A stretch of DNA of 64,000 bases, taken from the NCBI GenBank assembly GCA_963727285.1, contig CAVSFF010000009.1:1116001-1180000 (forward strand), written 5' to 3'. Source of the stretch: CAITWD01 sp963727285. GTDB taxonomy: Bacteria > Actinomycetota > Thermoleophilia > Miltoncostaeales > Miltoncostaeaceae. Below, piece after piece: positions 1-11,548 of the stretch. Each line of letters opens with the position of its first letter. The stretch's first letter is position 1. Position numbers and translations under genes: made by a program. The notes under the pieces were generated by a model, which saw only the letters and a program-made list of their open reading frames with translations, was not told where the DNA came from and did no database searches.

Positions 1-921
1 CGTCCGTCCCGTCGCGCGGTCCGTCTGAAGGGCCAGCAGCGCATCAAGGGTGTCGTTGACCGGTGTGGGAATGCCGAGGCGACCTCCTTCGCGCATCACG
101 AAGGAGGTCAAGATGTCCCGCTCCGGCTCCTTGCCCGCGGCGATGTCCTGGGCGGTCGACGGCAGGAAACTGCGCAGCGCCGGGCGGTATGCCGTGATGC
201 CGCCGATGTCGTCCGCGGAGATGTCGATGCCCTCGGCACGGGCGATCGCGTTCGCCTCGGCGACCGCCGCCCGCGCGAGCGCCGCGGATTCGGGCGTCGC
301 CAGCACCTCGCCGGCGGTCGCACCGGTGACCGCGCAGACGGTGTTGAAGCCGATGTTCCACAACAGCTTGGTCCACTGGGCCCGGACGATGTCCGCGGTG
401 ACGCCGAGGTCCCAGGCCGCCCCGGCGACCCGGGCGACCGCCTCCGGGGCGTGGGGTGCGCGCCCGTCGGGGTCGCCGATCGTCACCCGACCTTCGCCGT
501 GATGGTCGACCGTCCCCGGCGTAGTGATCGCCAGTCCGACGAAGACCAGACCGGCGACAAGGGTGGCCTCCGGGAGGACGGCCCGGATCCGGGCGACGTT
601 CTCGACACCGTTCTGCAGTGAGACGATCACCGTCCGGGGGCCGATGACCGGTGCCAGCGCCGTCGCGGCGGTGCGCGTGTCATGGGATTTCGTCGTGACC
701 AGGATCAGGTCCGCCGGCCCGTCGTCCGGCGTCGACGATGCCCTTACCGCCGCCCCCCATTGCGTGCCGTCCGCGTCGCGGACGACGATTGTCCCGGCGG
801 CGACGAGCGCGTCCAGGTGCGGCCCCCGGGCGACCAGGGTGACGTCGTGGCCTGCGCGCGCCAGCAGCGCGCCGTAATAGGATCCGACGGCGCCCGCGCC
901 CATCACGAGGACCGATGCCAC
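1..921 (-). CDS. panE: 2-dehydropantoate 2-reductase, 3' end outside the window
   Basis: Reads leftward out of the window, so only the first 307 codons are seen. The product is a ketopantoate reductase, the NADPH-dependent cytosolic step to pantoate in coenzyme A synthesis. The N-terminus has the Rossmann motif GAGAVGSYYG at about residues 8-17. The second domain has WTKLLWNIGFN, whose Lys matches the catalytic Lys of PanE. GTG at 921 is chosen because GGAAGGA lies 7 nt upstream. The start overlaps the divergent crotonase start by 7 bp, so the two ribosome sites sit inside each other's coding region. The family contains paralogues of unknown substrate, so the symbol is tentative. Confidence 0.85.
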   Translation of the reverse strand, partial: MASVLVMGAGAVGSYYGALLARAGHDVTLVARGPHLDALVAAGTIVVRDADGTQWGAAVRASSTPDDGPADLILVTTKSHDTRTAATALAPVIGPRTVIVSLQNGVENVARIRAVLPEATLVAGLVFVGLAITTPGTVDHHGEGRVTIGDPDGRAPHAPEAVARVAGAAWDLGVTADIVRAQWTKLLWNIGFNTVCAVTGATAGEVLATPESAALARAAVAEANAIARAEGIDISADDIGGITAYRPALRSFLPSTAQDIAAGKEPERDILTSFVMREGGRLGIPTPVNDTLDALLALQTDRATGRT

Positions 922-1727
922 AGCAGAATCCTTCCGTTTCGGCGTTGCTGGTCGAGCAGGACGCGCACGCCAAGATCCTGCGGATCCACAATCCGGAACG
1001 CGCAAACGCCGTCGACGAGGGGATCCTGCACGCCATTGTGCGCGAGCTCGAGGATACGCCCCCCGGCCTGCGCGTGGTCGTCCTGACCGGCTCGGGAGAT
1101 CGGCACTTCTCGGCGGGGCTCGATCTCGGCGATGCGTCCGGCCCGGCGCTTGCCGAGCGTCTGCGTCGCGGCGAGGCGTTGCTCGGGACGGCCGCCACCG
1201 CGATCGCGGCCTGTCGCTGCCCGGTGATCGGTGTCATCAACGGCGCGGCCTTCGGCGGCGCGCTCGAGCTGGCGGTGGCCTGCGATTGGCGTATCGCGAC
1301 CGACCGTGCGCGGCTGGGTATGCCGGCGGCGCGCCTCGGGGTCGTGTACGCGCCCACCGGTCTGGCGCGGTTCGTGTCCCTGATGGGCCCCGCCCGTACG
1401 CGGCAGCTGTTTGTGGGCGGTCGGCCCGTCTCCGCCGAACGGGCGCAGGCGATCGGGCTCGTCGATGAGATCGTCCCGGCCGACGCGCTCGAGGCGACGG
1501 TGCGTCAGATCGCCCTCGACATCGCCGCGGCTGCCCCGACGGCGGTCGCCGGCACCCGCGCCGCGGTCACCCTGTTGTCGGAGGCGATTCCCGCCACCAC
1601 CGTCGAGGAGATCGAACGGCTCCGGGCGGAGGCGTATGCCTCGCCGGACTTCATCGAGGGGCTGGCGGCGTTCCGTGAACGCCGGCCGCCTGCGTGGGCC
1701 GCGTCGCCTCCGGACGCGCCGGCCTGA
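915..1727 (+). CDS. Enoyl-CoA hydratase/isomerase (crotonase) family protein
   Basis: A 270-residue crotonase-fold enzyme acting on acyl-CoA thioesters in the cytosol. It shows the oxyanion-hole region HFSAGLDLGD (about 65-74) and NGAAFGGALELAVACDW (about 110-126). In that second motif the first catalytic Glu of hydratases is kept (Glu118). The second hydratase Glu is replaced: GMPAARLGV has Ala near residue 139 where hydratases have Glu. That makes an isomerase or other crotonase activity more likely than classical hydration. ATG at 915 has GAGG 4 nt upstream and overlaps panE divergently. It ends before a long hairpin shared with pckA. The substrate cannot be told from the sequence. Confidence 0.85.
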   Translation: MPQQNPSVSALLVEQDAHAKILRIHNPERANAVDEGILHAIVRELEDTPPGLRVVVLTGSGDRHFSAGLDLGDASGPALAERLRRGEALLGTAATAIAACRCPVIGVINGAAFGGALELAVACDWRIATDRARLGMPAARLGVVYAPTGLARFVSLMGPARTRQLFVGGRPVSAERAQAIGLVDEIVPADALEATVRQIALDIAAAAPTAVAGTRAAVTLLSEAIPATTVEEIERLRAEAYASPDFIEGLAAFRERRPPAWAASPPDAPA

Positions 1728-1734
1728 TGCCGTC

Positions 1735-1766
1735 CCCACCGGATGCGCGGACGCGCATCCGGTGGG
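1735..1766. terminator. Perfect 15-bp inverted repeat, probable bidirectional terminator
   Basis: The arms 1735-1749 and 1752-1766 pair perfectly with only two bases between them (in RNA the inner pairs would open to a small loop). It lies between the convergent stops of the crotonase gene and pckA. There is no U-tract on either side, so this is a stem-only candidate, placed where a terminator serving both strands is expected. Confidence 0.6.
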
Positions 1767-1778
1767 CGGCAGCGTGTG

Positions 1779-3347
1779 TTACTGCCCTGCGGTCTCGGCG
1801 TGCGAGATGATGTCGGCCGCCAGTTTCCGGGCGGTCGCGTCGTACTCGGCAGGGTCCGGCCACGTGCTCTTCGGGTCGAGCAGTGTGGCCTCGACACCCT
1901 CCACGGCCACGGGGATCTCGAACCCGAAGATGGGGTCGGTCCGTGTCGCCGCCCCGGCAAGCCCGCCGGAGACCGCTGCGCGCACGACGGCGCGGCTGAC
2001 GCGGATCGGCATGCGGCTCCCGACGCCGGCGCCCCCACCGGCCCAGCCGGTGTTGATCAGCCACACGTTGACGCCGTAGCGCTCGATCCGGTCCTTGAGC
2101 AGCGCGGCGTAGACCTTCGGCGGCTGCGGGAGGAACGGTGCGCCGAAGCAGGAGCTGAACGTTGCCTGCGGCTCCGTGACGCCGATCTCGGTACCCGCGA
2201 CCTTCGCGGTATACCCGGCGAGGAACATCTGCATGGCCTGCTCGGGCGACAGCTTGGCGATGGGAGGCAGGACACCGAAGGCGTCGCACGTGAGCATCAC
2301 GATGTTCGTCGGCTGGCCGGCGCGCTTCTCCGGGACGGCGTTCGGCACCGATTCCAGCGGGTAGGCCCCGCGGGTGTTCTCGGTCAACGAGTCGTCGTCG
2401 AGGTCGAGCACCCGGGAGTCGGGATCGATGACCACGTTCTCCAGCACCGTGCCGAACATCTGCGTCGTGGCATAGATCTCCGGCTCGGCCTCGGCCGAGA
2501 GCCCGATGACCTTCGCGTAGCAACCGCCTTCGAAGTTGAACACGCCGTCGTCGGACCAGCCGTGCTCGTCGTCGCCGATGAGCGGGCGGGTCGAATCGGT
2601 CGAGAGCGTCGTCTTACCGGTGCCCGACAGGCCGAAGAACACGGCGACGTCGCCGTCGGCGGCCACATTGGCCGAGCAGTGCATGGGCAGCACGCCCTCG
2701 AGCGGCAGGCGGTCGTTCATCAGGGTGAAGCCCGACTTCTTGATCTCGCCGGCGTACTCGGTGCCACCGATCAGGATTTCGCTGGTCGAGAGGTTCATGA
2801 CGACGAAGTTGGCGGCACGCGTCTTGTGCACGTCGGGGGTCGCCTTGAAGCTCGGCGCGTGGAGGATCAGCCCGTCGGCCTCGATGAACGCGGCGCGCTC
2901 CTCATCGGTGAGGTCGATGAACAGATTCTTGGTGAACAGGGCGTGCCAGGCGCTCTCGGTCACCAGACGCAGGATGATGCCGTGCGTGGGGTCCGCGCCG
3001 ACACGTGCGTTGAGCACGTAGAGGTCAGGAGCGGCGTTCAGGTGGGCGCGGAGTTCGGCACCGAGCTGGGTCGCCGGCTCGAGCTCGATCGGCTGGTTGA
3101 CACTGCCCCAGCCCACCCGGCCCTCGCTGCCCGGTTCCCTGACGATGAACTTGTCCTTCGGCGAGCGGCCGGTGTGGGCACCGGTCGAGACGACGAGTGG
3201 GCCACCGTGCGCGAGACGGGCGGATCCATTCTTGATCGCGTGTTCGTAGAGGACCTCGGTCGACAGGTCCCACCACACCGTTCCCGTCGGAGCGAGACCA
3301 CTCGCTCCAAGCAGCGCGGCTGCGCGTTCACCGACGTCAGTTGCCAT
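1779..3347 (-). CDS. pckA: Phosphoenolpyruvate carboxykinase (ATP)
   Basis: A 522-residue ATP-dependent PEP carboxykinase, which converts oxaloacetate plus ATP to PEP, CO2 and ADP, the entry to gluconeogenesis. It has TGRSPKDKF (about 59-67), the kinase-1a P-loop GLSGTGKTTLS (239-249) and the kinase-2 stretch beginning LIGDDEHGWSDDG (about 256-268). The length is close to the usual 530-540. The reading frame stays open 26 codons farther upstream, but ATG at 3347 is chosen because GGAGGG stands just before it and the family N-terminus starts here. It stands alone, convergent with the crotonase gene. The ATP-type enzyme is notable because many actinobacteria use the GTP-type. Confidence 0.95.
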   Translation of the reverse strand: MATDVGERAAALLGASGLAPTGTVWWDLSTEVLYEHAIKNGSARLAHGGPLVVSTGAHTGRSPKDKFIVREPGSEGRVGWGSVNQPIELEPATQLGAELRAHLNAAPDLYVLNARVGADPTHGIILRLVTESAWHALFTKNLFIDLTDEERAAFIEADGLILHAPSFKATPDVHKTRAANFVVMNLSTSEILIGGTEYAGEIKKSGFTLMNDRLPLEGVLPMHCSANVAADGDVAVFFGLSGTGKTTLSTDSTRPLIGDDEHGWSDDGVFNFEGGCYAKVIGLSAEAEPEIYATTQMFGTVLENVVIDPDSRVLDLDDDSLTENTRGAYPLESVPNAVPEKRAGQPTNIVMLTCDAFGVLPPIAKLSPEQAMQMFLAGYTAKVAGTEIGVTEPQATFSSCFGAPFLPQPPKVYAALLKDRIERYGVNVWLINTGWAGGGAGVGSRMPIRVSRAVVRAAVSGGLAGAATRTDPIFGFEIPVAVEGVEATLLDPKSTWPDPAEYDATARKLAADIISHAETAGQ

Positions 3348-3552
3348 GTGCCCTCCGTGATAAGTGTCTGAACGCGACAGTTTGCACGATTGCGGAAGCA
3401 CCCCGCAAGCGTCGAGGCGTGACAATAGCCGTTAGATGGGAGGATTTCGGCCGGGGAAGGCCCTGCCTGACATCCGGAATTGCCCCGGGGCCCCCCGGCG
3501 CGTGACCGCGTCGCCGGGGCCCGGCGTCCCGCGGTGCGGTGCATCTGACACC

Positions 3553-4097
3553 ATGCCGGGGATGCGCCGCCACGAACTCGAGCGACTCGGAGTCCAGCTG
3601 CCCGTCCTGGCCACGATGGCCCTCGGCGGGCTCCCCGGACCGCCGACATGGGCGCCGCGGCTGCTGTCGATCGGGATTGATGTCGTGGCCTCCGGAGCTG
3701 CCCACGACACGCCTGCGACCTACGCCGCCGCCGTGGCTGCCTCCCCGTACCGCACCGTCAAGGCGACCGACCCCGACGATCCCGTCGCGCTCGCCGTCGC
3801 CGGAGCGAAGCTGATCGAAACGGTCGGACCGGTTCCGGGCGGGGTGTACCGCTTCGGTCCGGACGAGGCCATGATCGTGGTCGTCGACGGCACCTCGTCC
3901 GCGGTGGAGGATCCGAATGTCGCGGCGCGCACCGTCGTCGACGCGGCCCGCGAGACGCCGCCGTCGGCCCTGTGGGTCGTCGCGGGACCGGGGCTCGAAC
4001 TCCTGCCGGCCGATGTCGTCGAGCAGAAGCTGATCGCGCTGTACGAGTGCGCCTACCGCGCCCGACTCGTGTTCGCCAAAGAGCAGTTCGCCGCCGA

Positions 4098-4101
<4 letters not shown>
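3553..4101 (+). CDS. Hypothetical protein with a faint MetE/UROD-barrel-like C-terminus
   Basis: A 182-residue protein I do not recognise. Codons end strongly in G/C, which supports real coding. The last third has LLPADVVEQKLIALYECAYR, which resembles the closing helix of cobalamin-independent methionine synthase (MetE) barrels, where a LP..V..KL.AL pattern follows the last strand. The protein is far too short for a whole barrel and lacks a visible zinc site. ATG 3553 or ATG 3562 could start it; GGGG precedes the second. It converges on metH, sharing a CTAG at the two stops (4098-4101). The MetE resemblance is an inference from a short stretch only. Confidence 0.6.
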
Positions 4102-7806
<3,705 letters not shown>

Positions 7807-7814
7807 AGTGGCCT

Positions 7815-7820
7815 AGCGTA
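7815..7820 (-). promoter_or_regulatory. -10 box of metH (TACGCT)
   Basis: TACGCT on the minus strand begins 14 nt before the metH ATG, so the RNA would start about 2 nt ahead of the codon. The same bases read TAGCGT (7814-7819) on the plus strand and could serve tag. No convincing -35 is seen. Confidence 0.5.
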
Positions 7821-7878
7821 TCCGCAAACGGCGTCGTGAGGACCGCCCGACGGCGACGTTGGCGACCATGAGGAGCGC

Positions 7879-8448
7879 ATGAGCGAGTACTGCCGGATCG
7901 CGCCGGGACACCCGGTTCATGAGCGTTATCACGACGACGAGTACGGCGTCCCGAGCCGAGACGACGCGGTGATCTGCGAGCGCCTCGCGCTCGAGATCTT
8001 CCAGGCCGGCCTGTCATGGGAGTTGATCCTGCGGCGACGCGACGGGATCGACGCGGCGTTCGACGGCTTCGCACCCGCCCACGTCGCGGCCTTCGATGAG
8101 GACCGGCGTGCACGCCTGGCCGCGGACCCGCGGGTGATCCGCAACCGCCGCAAGATCGACGCCATCGTGCACAACGCGGGCGTGATGTGCACGCTGATCG
8201 ACGAGTACGGCAGCGTCGCAGCCTGGCTGGACCGGCAGCATCCGCTGCCGAAGGATGCCTGGGTGCGGCTGTTCCGGACGACGTTCCGCTTCACCGGGCC
8301 CGAGGTGACCAACGAGTTTCTGATGTCGCTCGGCTACCTGCCGGGCGCCCATGATCCGGGATGCCCGACCTACGCCCGGATCGCCACGCTCGGACCCGCC
8401 TGGATGTCCGCGGGTCTCGATTCCCCACGACCGAAGGACGATGCATGA
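7879..8448 (+). CDS. tag: DNA-3-methyladenine glycosylase I
   Basis: A 189-residue Tag-type glycosylase that removes 3-methyladenine from alkylated DNA, starting base excision repair. Zinc ligands match the family: Cys5 and His18 in YHDDEYG, and His and Cys in GAHDPGCP near the C-terminus. The base-recognition core with LSWELILRRRDG is intact. ATG 7879 has AGGAG 3 nt upstream, a tight spacing. A four-codon reading frame from ATG 7868 ends in TGA overlapping this start (ATGA), so re-initiation is possible. It is divergent from metH and overlaps the next gene by ATGA at 8445. Confidence 0.95.
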   Translation: MSEYCRIAPGHPVHERYHDDEYGVPSRDDAVICERLALEIFQAGLSWELILRRRDGIDAAFDGFAPAHVAAFDEDRRARLAADPRVIRNRRKIDAIVHNAGVMCTLIDEYGSVAAWLDRQHPLPKDAWVRLFRTTFRFTGPEVTNEFLMSLGYLPGAHDPGCPTYARIATLGPAWMSAGLDSPRPKDDA

Positions 8449-8861
8449 GCGACCCTGGCGACTACTCCGAGGTCCTGGCCGCGCCGGCGATCACCCGTAT
8501 GACCGACATCGTGCTGCCGGAGCAGCTGAACCACCGGGGCACCCTGTTCGGCGGGGTCGCGCTCAGCATGATGGACCGCGCCGCGTTCGTCGCCGCCACC
8601 CGCCATTCCCGCCAGACAGTCGTGACGGTCGGGGTCGAGCACGTCGACTACGTGGCCCCCGTGCACATCGGCGAAATCGTCGAGGTCGTCGCCGAAGTGG
8701 TCGCCACGGGCCGCACCTCGATGACGATCGACGTCACCATGGTCGCCGAAGTGCTGCTGACCGGCGAGCGCCGACTGTGCGGCACCGGGCGGTTCGTGTT
8801 CGTGGCGATCGGCCCTGACGACCGACCGATCGCGATCCCGCAGGTTCCGGCTAGCGCGTGA
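8445..8861 (+). CDS. Hotdog-fold acyl-CoA thioesterase (YciA/BFIT-like)
   Basis: A 138-residue single hotdog domain, probably hydrolysing acyl-CoA thioesters in the cytosol. The segment LNHRGTLFGGVALSMMDRAAF (about 24-44) is the hallmark of the YciA/acyl-CoA thioesterase group, with the N..G..FGG turn and the acidic residue on the central helix. VEHVDYVAPVHIGEIVEV follows as the second strand pair. ATG 8445 overlaps the tag stop by 4 nt, so translation is coupled. Its 3' end overlaps the convergent membrane gene by 11 nt. It may serve the nearby fatty-acid genes, though it lies on the other strand. Confidence 0.85.
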   Translation: MSDPGDYSEVLAAPAITRMTDIVLPEQLNHRGTLFGGVALSMMDRAAFVAATRHSRQTVVTVGVEHVDYVAPVHIGEIVEVVAEVVATGRTSMTIDVTMVAEVLLTGERRLCGTGRFVFVAIGPDDRPIAIPQVPASA

Positions 8862-9045
8862 AGTAGCGCTCGCTCAGGGGGCCGATCAGGATCGCCGCAA
8901 CGAGGATCGCGGCCGCGAGGTAGCCCAGCCAGACCGTCTGCGTGGCGACGCCGATCAGCCCCGGGACCGCGGCGATGGCGCCGGCGACGCTCAAGCGGAT
9001 CGACTTCTCCGCGCGGGGCGTCAGTTTGCGACGGGCCGGCGTCAT
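8851..9045 (-). CDS. Small two-helix membrane protein, last gene of the fab operon
   Basis: A 64-residue protein of unknown function. A basic N-terminus (about residues 5-17) is followed by two hydrophobic stretches, about 18-36 and 39-56, separated by a short turn, and a basic tail. This predicts a small hairpin-like membrane protein. Its ATG overlaps the stop of the preceding ketosynthase gene (ATGA at 9042-9045), so it is translated with the fatty-acid enzymes. Nothing in the sequence names a partner; anchoring lipid-synthesis enzymes at the membrane is only a guess. Confidence 0.65.
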   Translation of the reverse strand: MTPARRKLTPRAEKSIRLSVAGAIAAVPGLIGVATQTVWLGYLAAAILVAAILIGPLSERYFTR

Positions 9046-10295
9046 GCGTCCCCCCAGGGCGTCACGACAAGTGCCGCGTTGTGGCCGCCGAGCCCGTTGT
9101 TGCTGGTCATGGCCGCGTTCAGACGTACGTCCCGTGCGCGGCCGATGACGTGGTCGACACCGGCACAGTCGGGATCGAGACTCCCCAGGTTGATGGTCGG
9201 GGCGATCTTGCCGTCGGCGACCGCGAGTGCGGTCAGGACGGCTTCGATCGCACCGGTCGCGCCGAGGCAATGGCCGTGCATGGCCTTCGTCGCGGAGACG
9301 GCGGTGGCGGCCGCGTGCCCGTCACCCAGGACGCGTCGAAGCGCCGCGATCTCGGACGGGTCGCCGGGACGGCTTGCGCCGCCGTGGGCGTTGACGTACC
9401 CGATGTCCTCGACGGCAATGCCCGCATCGAGGATGGCGGCACGCATCGCGCGGGCCTGGCTGGTGCCGGTGGGATCGGGATCGGTGATGTGGTGCGCGTC
9501 GGCGCTCGCGCCGTAGCCGGCGATCTCGCAGATGATGTCCGCTCCGCGGGCGGTGGCGTGCCCGAGCTCTTCGAGGATGACGACCGCCGCGCCCTCGCCG
9601 ATCAGGAAGCCGTCGCGGGTCGTGTCGAACGGGCGGGCGGCCCGTGCGGGGTCGTCGGTGTGGTGCGAGAGGACCCGCATCGCGTCGAAGCCGGCGATCC
9701 ACAGCGGTGTGATCATCGCGTCGGTGCCGCCGCCGAGCATGACGTCGGCGTCGCCGCGACGGATGATCGCGGTCGCGGTGCCGATCGCGTCGGCGCCCGC
9801 GGCGCAGGCCGTGACCATCGCCATCGTCGGACCGCGCAGGCCCAACTGCATCGAGACCTCGGCCGGCGGGTGGTTGCACATGCTGTACGGGATGGCGAAC
9901 GGCGAGATCCGGTCCACTCCCCGCTCGAGCATGGTCACATGGTTCTCGTCGCGCACGTGGTTGCCGCCCGTGCCGGTGCCCAGGATGCAGCCGGTATCGC
10001 GGCCGTCGGCGGACACCGTCAGGGCGGCGTCTGCGAGCGCCAACCGGGAAGCGGCCAACGCGAAGTGGGTCACGCGGTCGGCGCGGCGGGCCAGGCGGCG
10101 GTCGACGAAGTCCTCGACCACGAAGTCGCGCGCCTGGCAGGCCATGGTCACCGGTGCGTCGCCGAGCTCGACGCCGGTGATCTCGGCTCCGCCCGGCTGC
10201 CCGGCGAGGGCGTTGCGCCAGACGTCCTCGCGCCCGACGCCGAGGGAGCAGATGATCCCGATTCCGGTGACGACGACGCGGCGGCGCCCGCTCAT
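9042..10295 (-). CDS. Beta-ketoacyl-ACP synthase II, second paralogue
   Basis: A 417-residue thiolase-fold condensing enzyme of the FabF/KAS II group, which elongates acyl-ACP with malonyl-ACP. The active Cys164 lies in VTACAAGADA. One His is in YVNAHGGASRPGD and the second in ATKAMHGHCLGATGA. The region after the first His (GGAS) departs from the usual GTST, as does the Cys neighbourhood (AAG rather than ASS). Its substrate preference may therefore differ from its neighbour's. The start overlaps the stop of the upstream ketosynthase by ATGA. It keeps the catalytic Cys, so it is not a chain-length factor (KS-beta) of the type II polyketide kind. Confidence 0.85.
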   Translation of the reverse strand: MSGRRRVVVTGIGIICSLGVGREDVWRNALAGQPGGAEITGVELGDAPVTMACQARDFVVEDFVDRRLARRADRVTHFALAASRLALADAALTVSADGRDTGCILGTGTGGNHVRDENHVTMLERGVDRISPFAIPYSMCNHPPAEVSMQLGLRGPTMAMVTACAAGADAIGTATAIIRRGDADVMLGGGTDAMITPLWIAGFDAMRVLSHHTDDPARAARPFDTTRDGFLIGEGAAVVILEELGHATARGADIICEIAGYGASADAHHITDPDPTGTSQARAMRAAILDAGIAVEDIGYVNAHGGASRPGDPSEIAALRRVLGDGHAAATAVSATKAMHGHCLGATGAIEAVLTALAVADGKIAPTINLGSLDPDCAGVDHVIGRARDVRLNAAMTSNNGLGGHNAALVVTPWGDA

Positions 10296-11548
10296 TCGGC
10301 CACCTGCGTCATCGCCAGGACGGCGTTGTGGCCGCCGAAGCCGAATCCTGAGCAAAGCGCGGTGCGGACGATCTGGGATCGCGCGACGCGGACGTGGTCG
10401 ACGCCGCGGCATGCCGGATCGAGGTTGTCGAGATTGATCGTCGGCGGCACGGTCTGGTCGGCGATCGCCAGTGCGGTCAGGGACGCCTCCAGGGCGCCGG
10501 TCGCGCCAAGGCAGTGGCCGTGCATCGACTTGGTGGCGCTCACCGCGATCCGCGCAGCCTGGTCGGCCCCGAGGGCGGTGATGATTCCGTGGACCTCGGA
10601 GGCATCGCCGGCGACGGTCGATGTCGCGTGCGCGTTGACGTGGTCGACGGTCCCGGGGTCGATGCCGCCCGATTCGAGTGCGCGACGGATCGCCCGCGCC
10701 TGCTCGGCGCCTTCCGGATGCGGCTCGGTGATGTGGTGGGCGTCGGAGGTTGCGCCGTACCCGGCGAGTTCGGCCACGATGTCGGCGCCGCGCGCGATCG
10801 CGAGGTCCATGCGCTCGAGTACGAGAATCGCGCCCGCCTCGCCGAGCACGAAGCCGTCGCGGTCAACGTCGAACGGCCGGCTGGCCGCCTGGGGGTCGTC
10901 GTTGCGGTGGGACATGGCCCGCGACGCATCGAGTGCTCCCATCGCGTAGGGGGTCACTGCGGCCTCGGAGCCACCGGCAAGCATGACGTCGGCCGCGCCG
11001 CGGCGGATGATGTCGGCCGCCTCGCCGATGGCATGCAGGCTGCTCGCGCAGGCCGTCAGGACGCACGTCAGCGGTCCGCGGAGCCCGTAGGTGATCGAGA
11101 CGTGCCCGGCGGCCATGTTGGCGATGATCATCGGCAGGGCGACCGGCGACACGCGGTCGGACCCGCGCTCCAACAGCGTCCGATGGGCGTCCTCATACGT
11201 GGCGTTGCCGCCGTTGCCGGTCGAAATGACCGCGCCGAAGCGCTCGGCGTCGTCCGGGATCTCGAGCCCGGCATCCTCGATGGCGAGTCCGGCGGCCGCG
11301 ACGGCAAGCTGTGACGAGCGGTCCATTCGCCGCGCCGCACGGCGGTCGATGAACGACAGGGGATCGAAGCCGTCGACCTCGAAGGCGATCTGCGCGCCAT
11401 GGTCGGATGCGTCAAAGAGCGTGACCGGGCCTGCTCCGGAACGACCGGCGAGTGCCGACGACCATGCGTTGGCGCGGCCGATACCCAGCGGGGAGACGAG
11501 GCCGATCCCGGTGATGGCGACGCGCTCGCGCAGTTCGCGGGTGCTCAC
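10292..11548 (-). CDS. fabF: Beta-ketoacyl-ACP synthase II (FabF)
   Basis: A 418-residue KAS II condensing enzyme for fatty-acid chain elongation in the cytosol. It has Cys167 in LTACASSLHAIGEA, the first His in VNAHATSTVAGD and Lys/His in ATKSMHGHCLGATGA, the full Cys-His-His set. This copy is closer to textbook FabF than the following one. It lies third in the leftward fabD-fabG-KS-KS operon and overlaps both neighbours by 4 nt (11545-11548 and 10292-10295). No acpP or fabH is present in the cluster, so the carrier protein and the priming enzyme must be encoded elsewhere. Confidence 0.9.
   Translation of the reverse strand: MSTRELRERVAITGIGLVSPLGIGRANAWSSALAGRSGAGPVTLFDASDHGAQIAFEVDGFDPLSFIDRRAARRMDRSSQLAVAAAGLAIEDAGLEIPDDAERFGAVISTGNGGNATYEDAHRTLLERGSDRVSPVALPMIIANMAAGHVSITYGLRGPLTCVLTACASSLHAIGEAADIIRRGAADVMLAGGSEAAVTPYAMGALDASRAMSHRNDDPQAASRPFDVDRDGFVLGEAGAILVLERMDLAIARGADIVAELAGYGATSDAHHITEPHPEGAEQARAIRRALESGGIDPGTVDHVNAHATSTVAGDASEVHGIITALGADQAARIAVSATKSMHGHCLGATGALEASLTALAIADQTVPPTINLDNLDPACRGVDHVRVARSQIVRTALCSGFGFGGHNAVLAMTQVAE

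Noticed and set aside
7807..7878. Cobalamin or SAM riboswitch before metH
   Set aside because: The gap is only 72 nt and the -10 box predicts a 2-nt leader, leaving no room.
7868..7882. Four-codon frame before tag as a regulatory leader peptide
   Set aside because: Too short to judge; noted only because its stop overlaps the tag start.
9081..10949. 622-codon plus-strand frame across the ketosynthases
   Set aside because: Antisense shadow of two firmly identified genes; no recognisable protein content.
9042..11548. Type II polyketide KS-alpha/KS-beta pair
   Set aside because: Both keep the catalytic Cys, no ACP, cyclase or aromatase is present, and fabD/fabG context fits fatty-acid synthesis.
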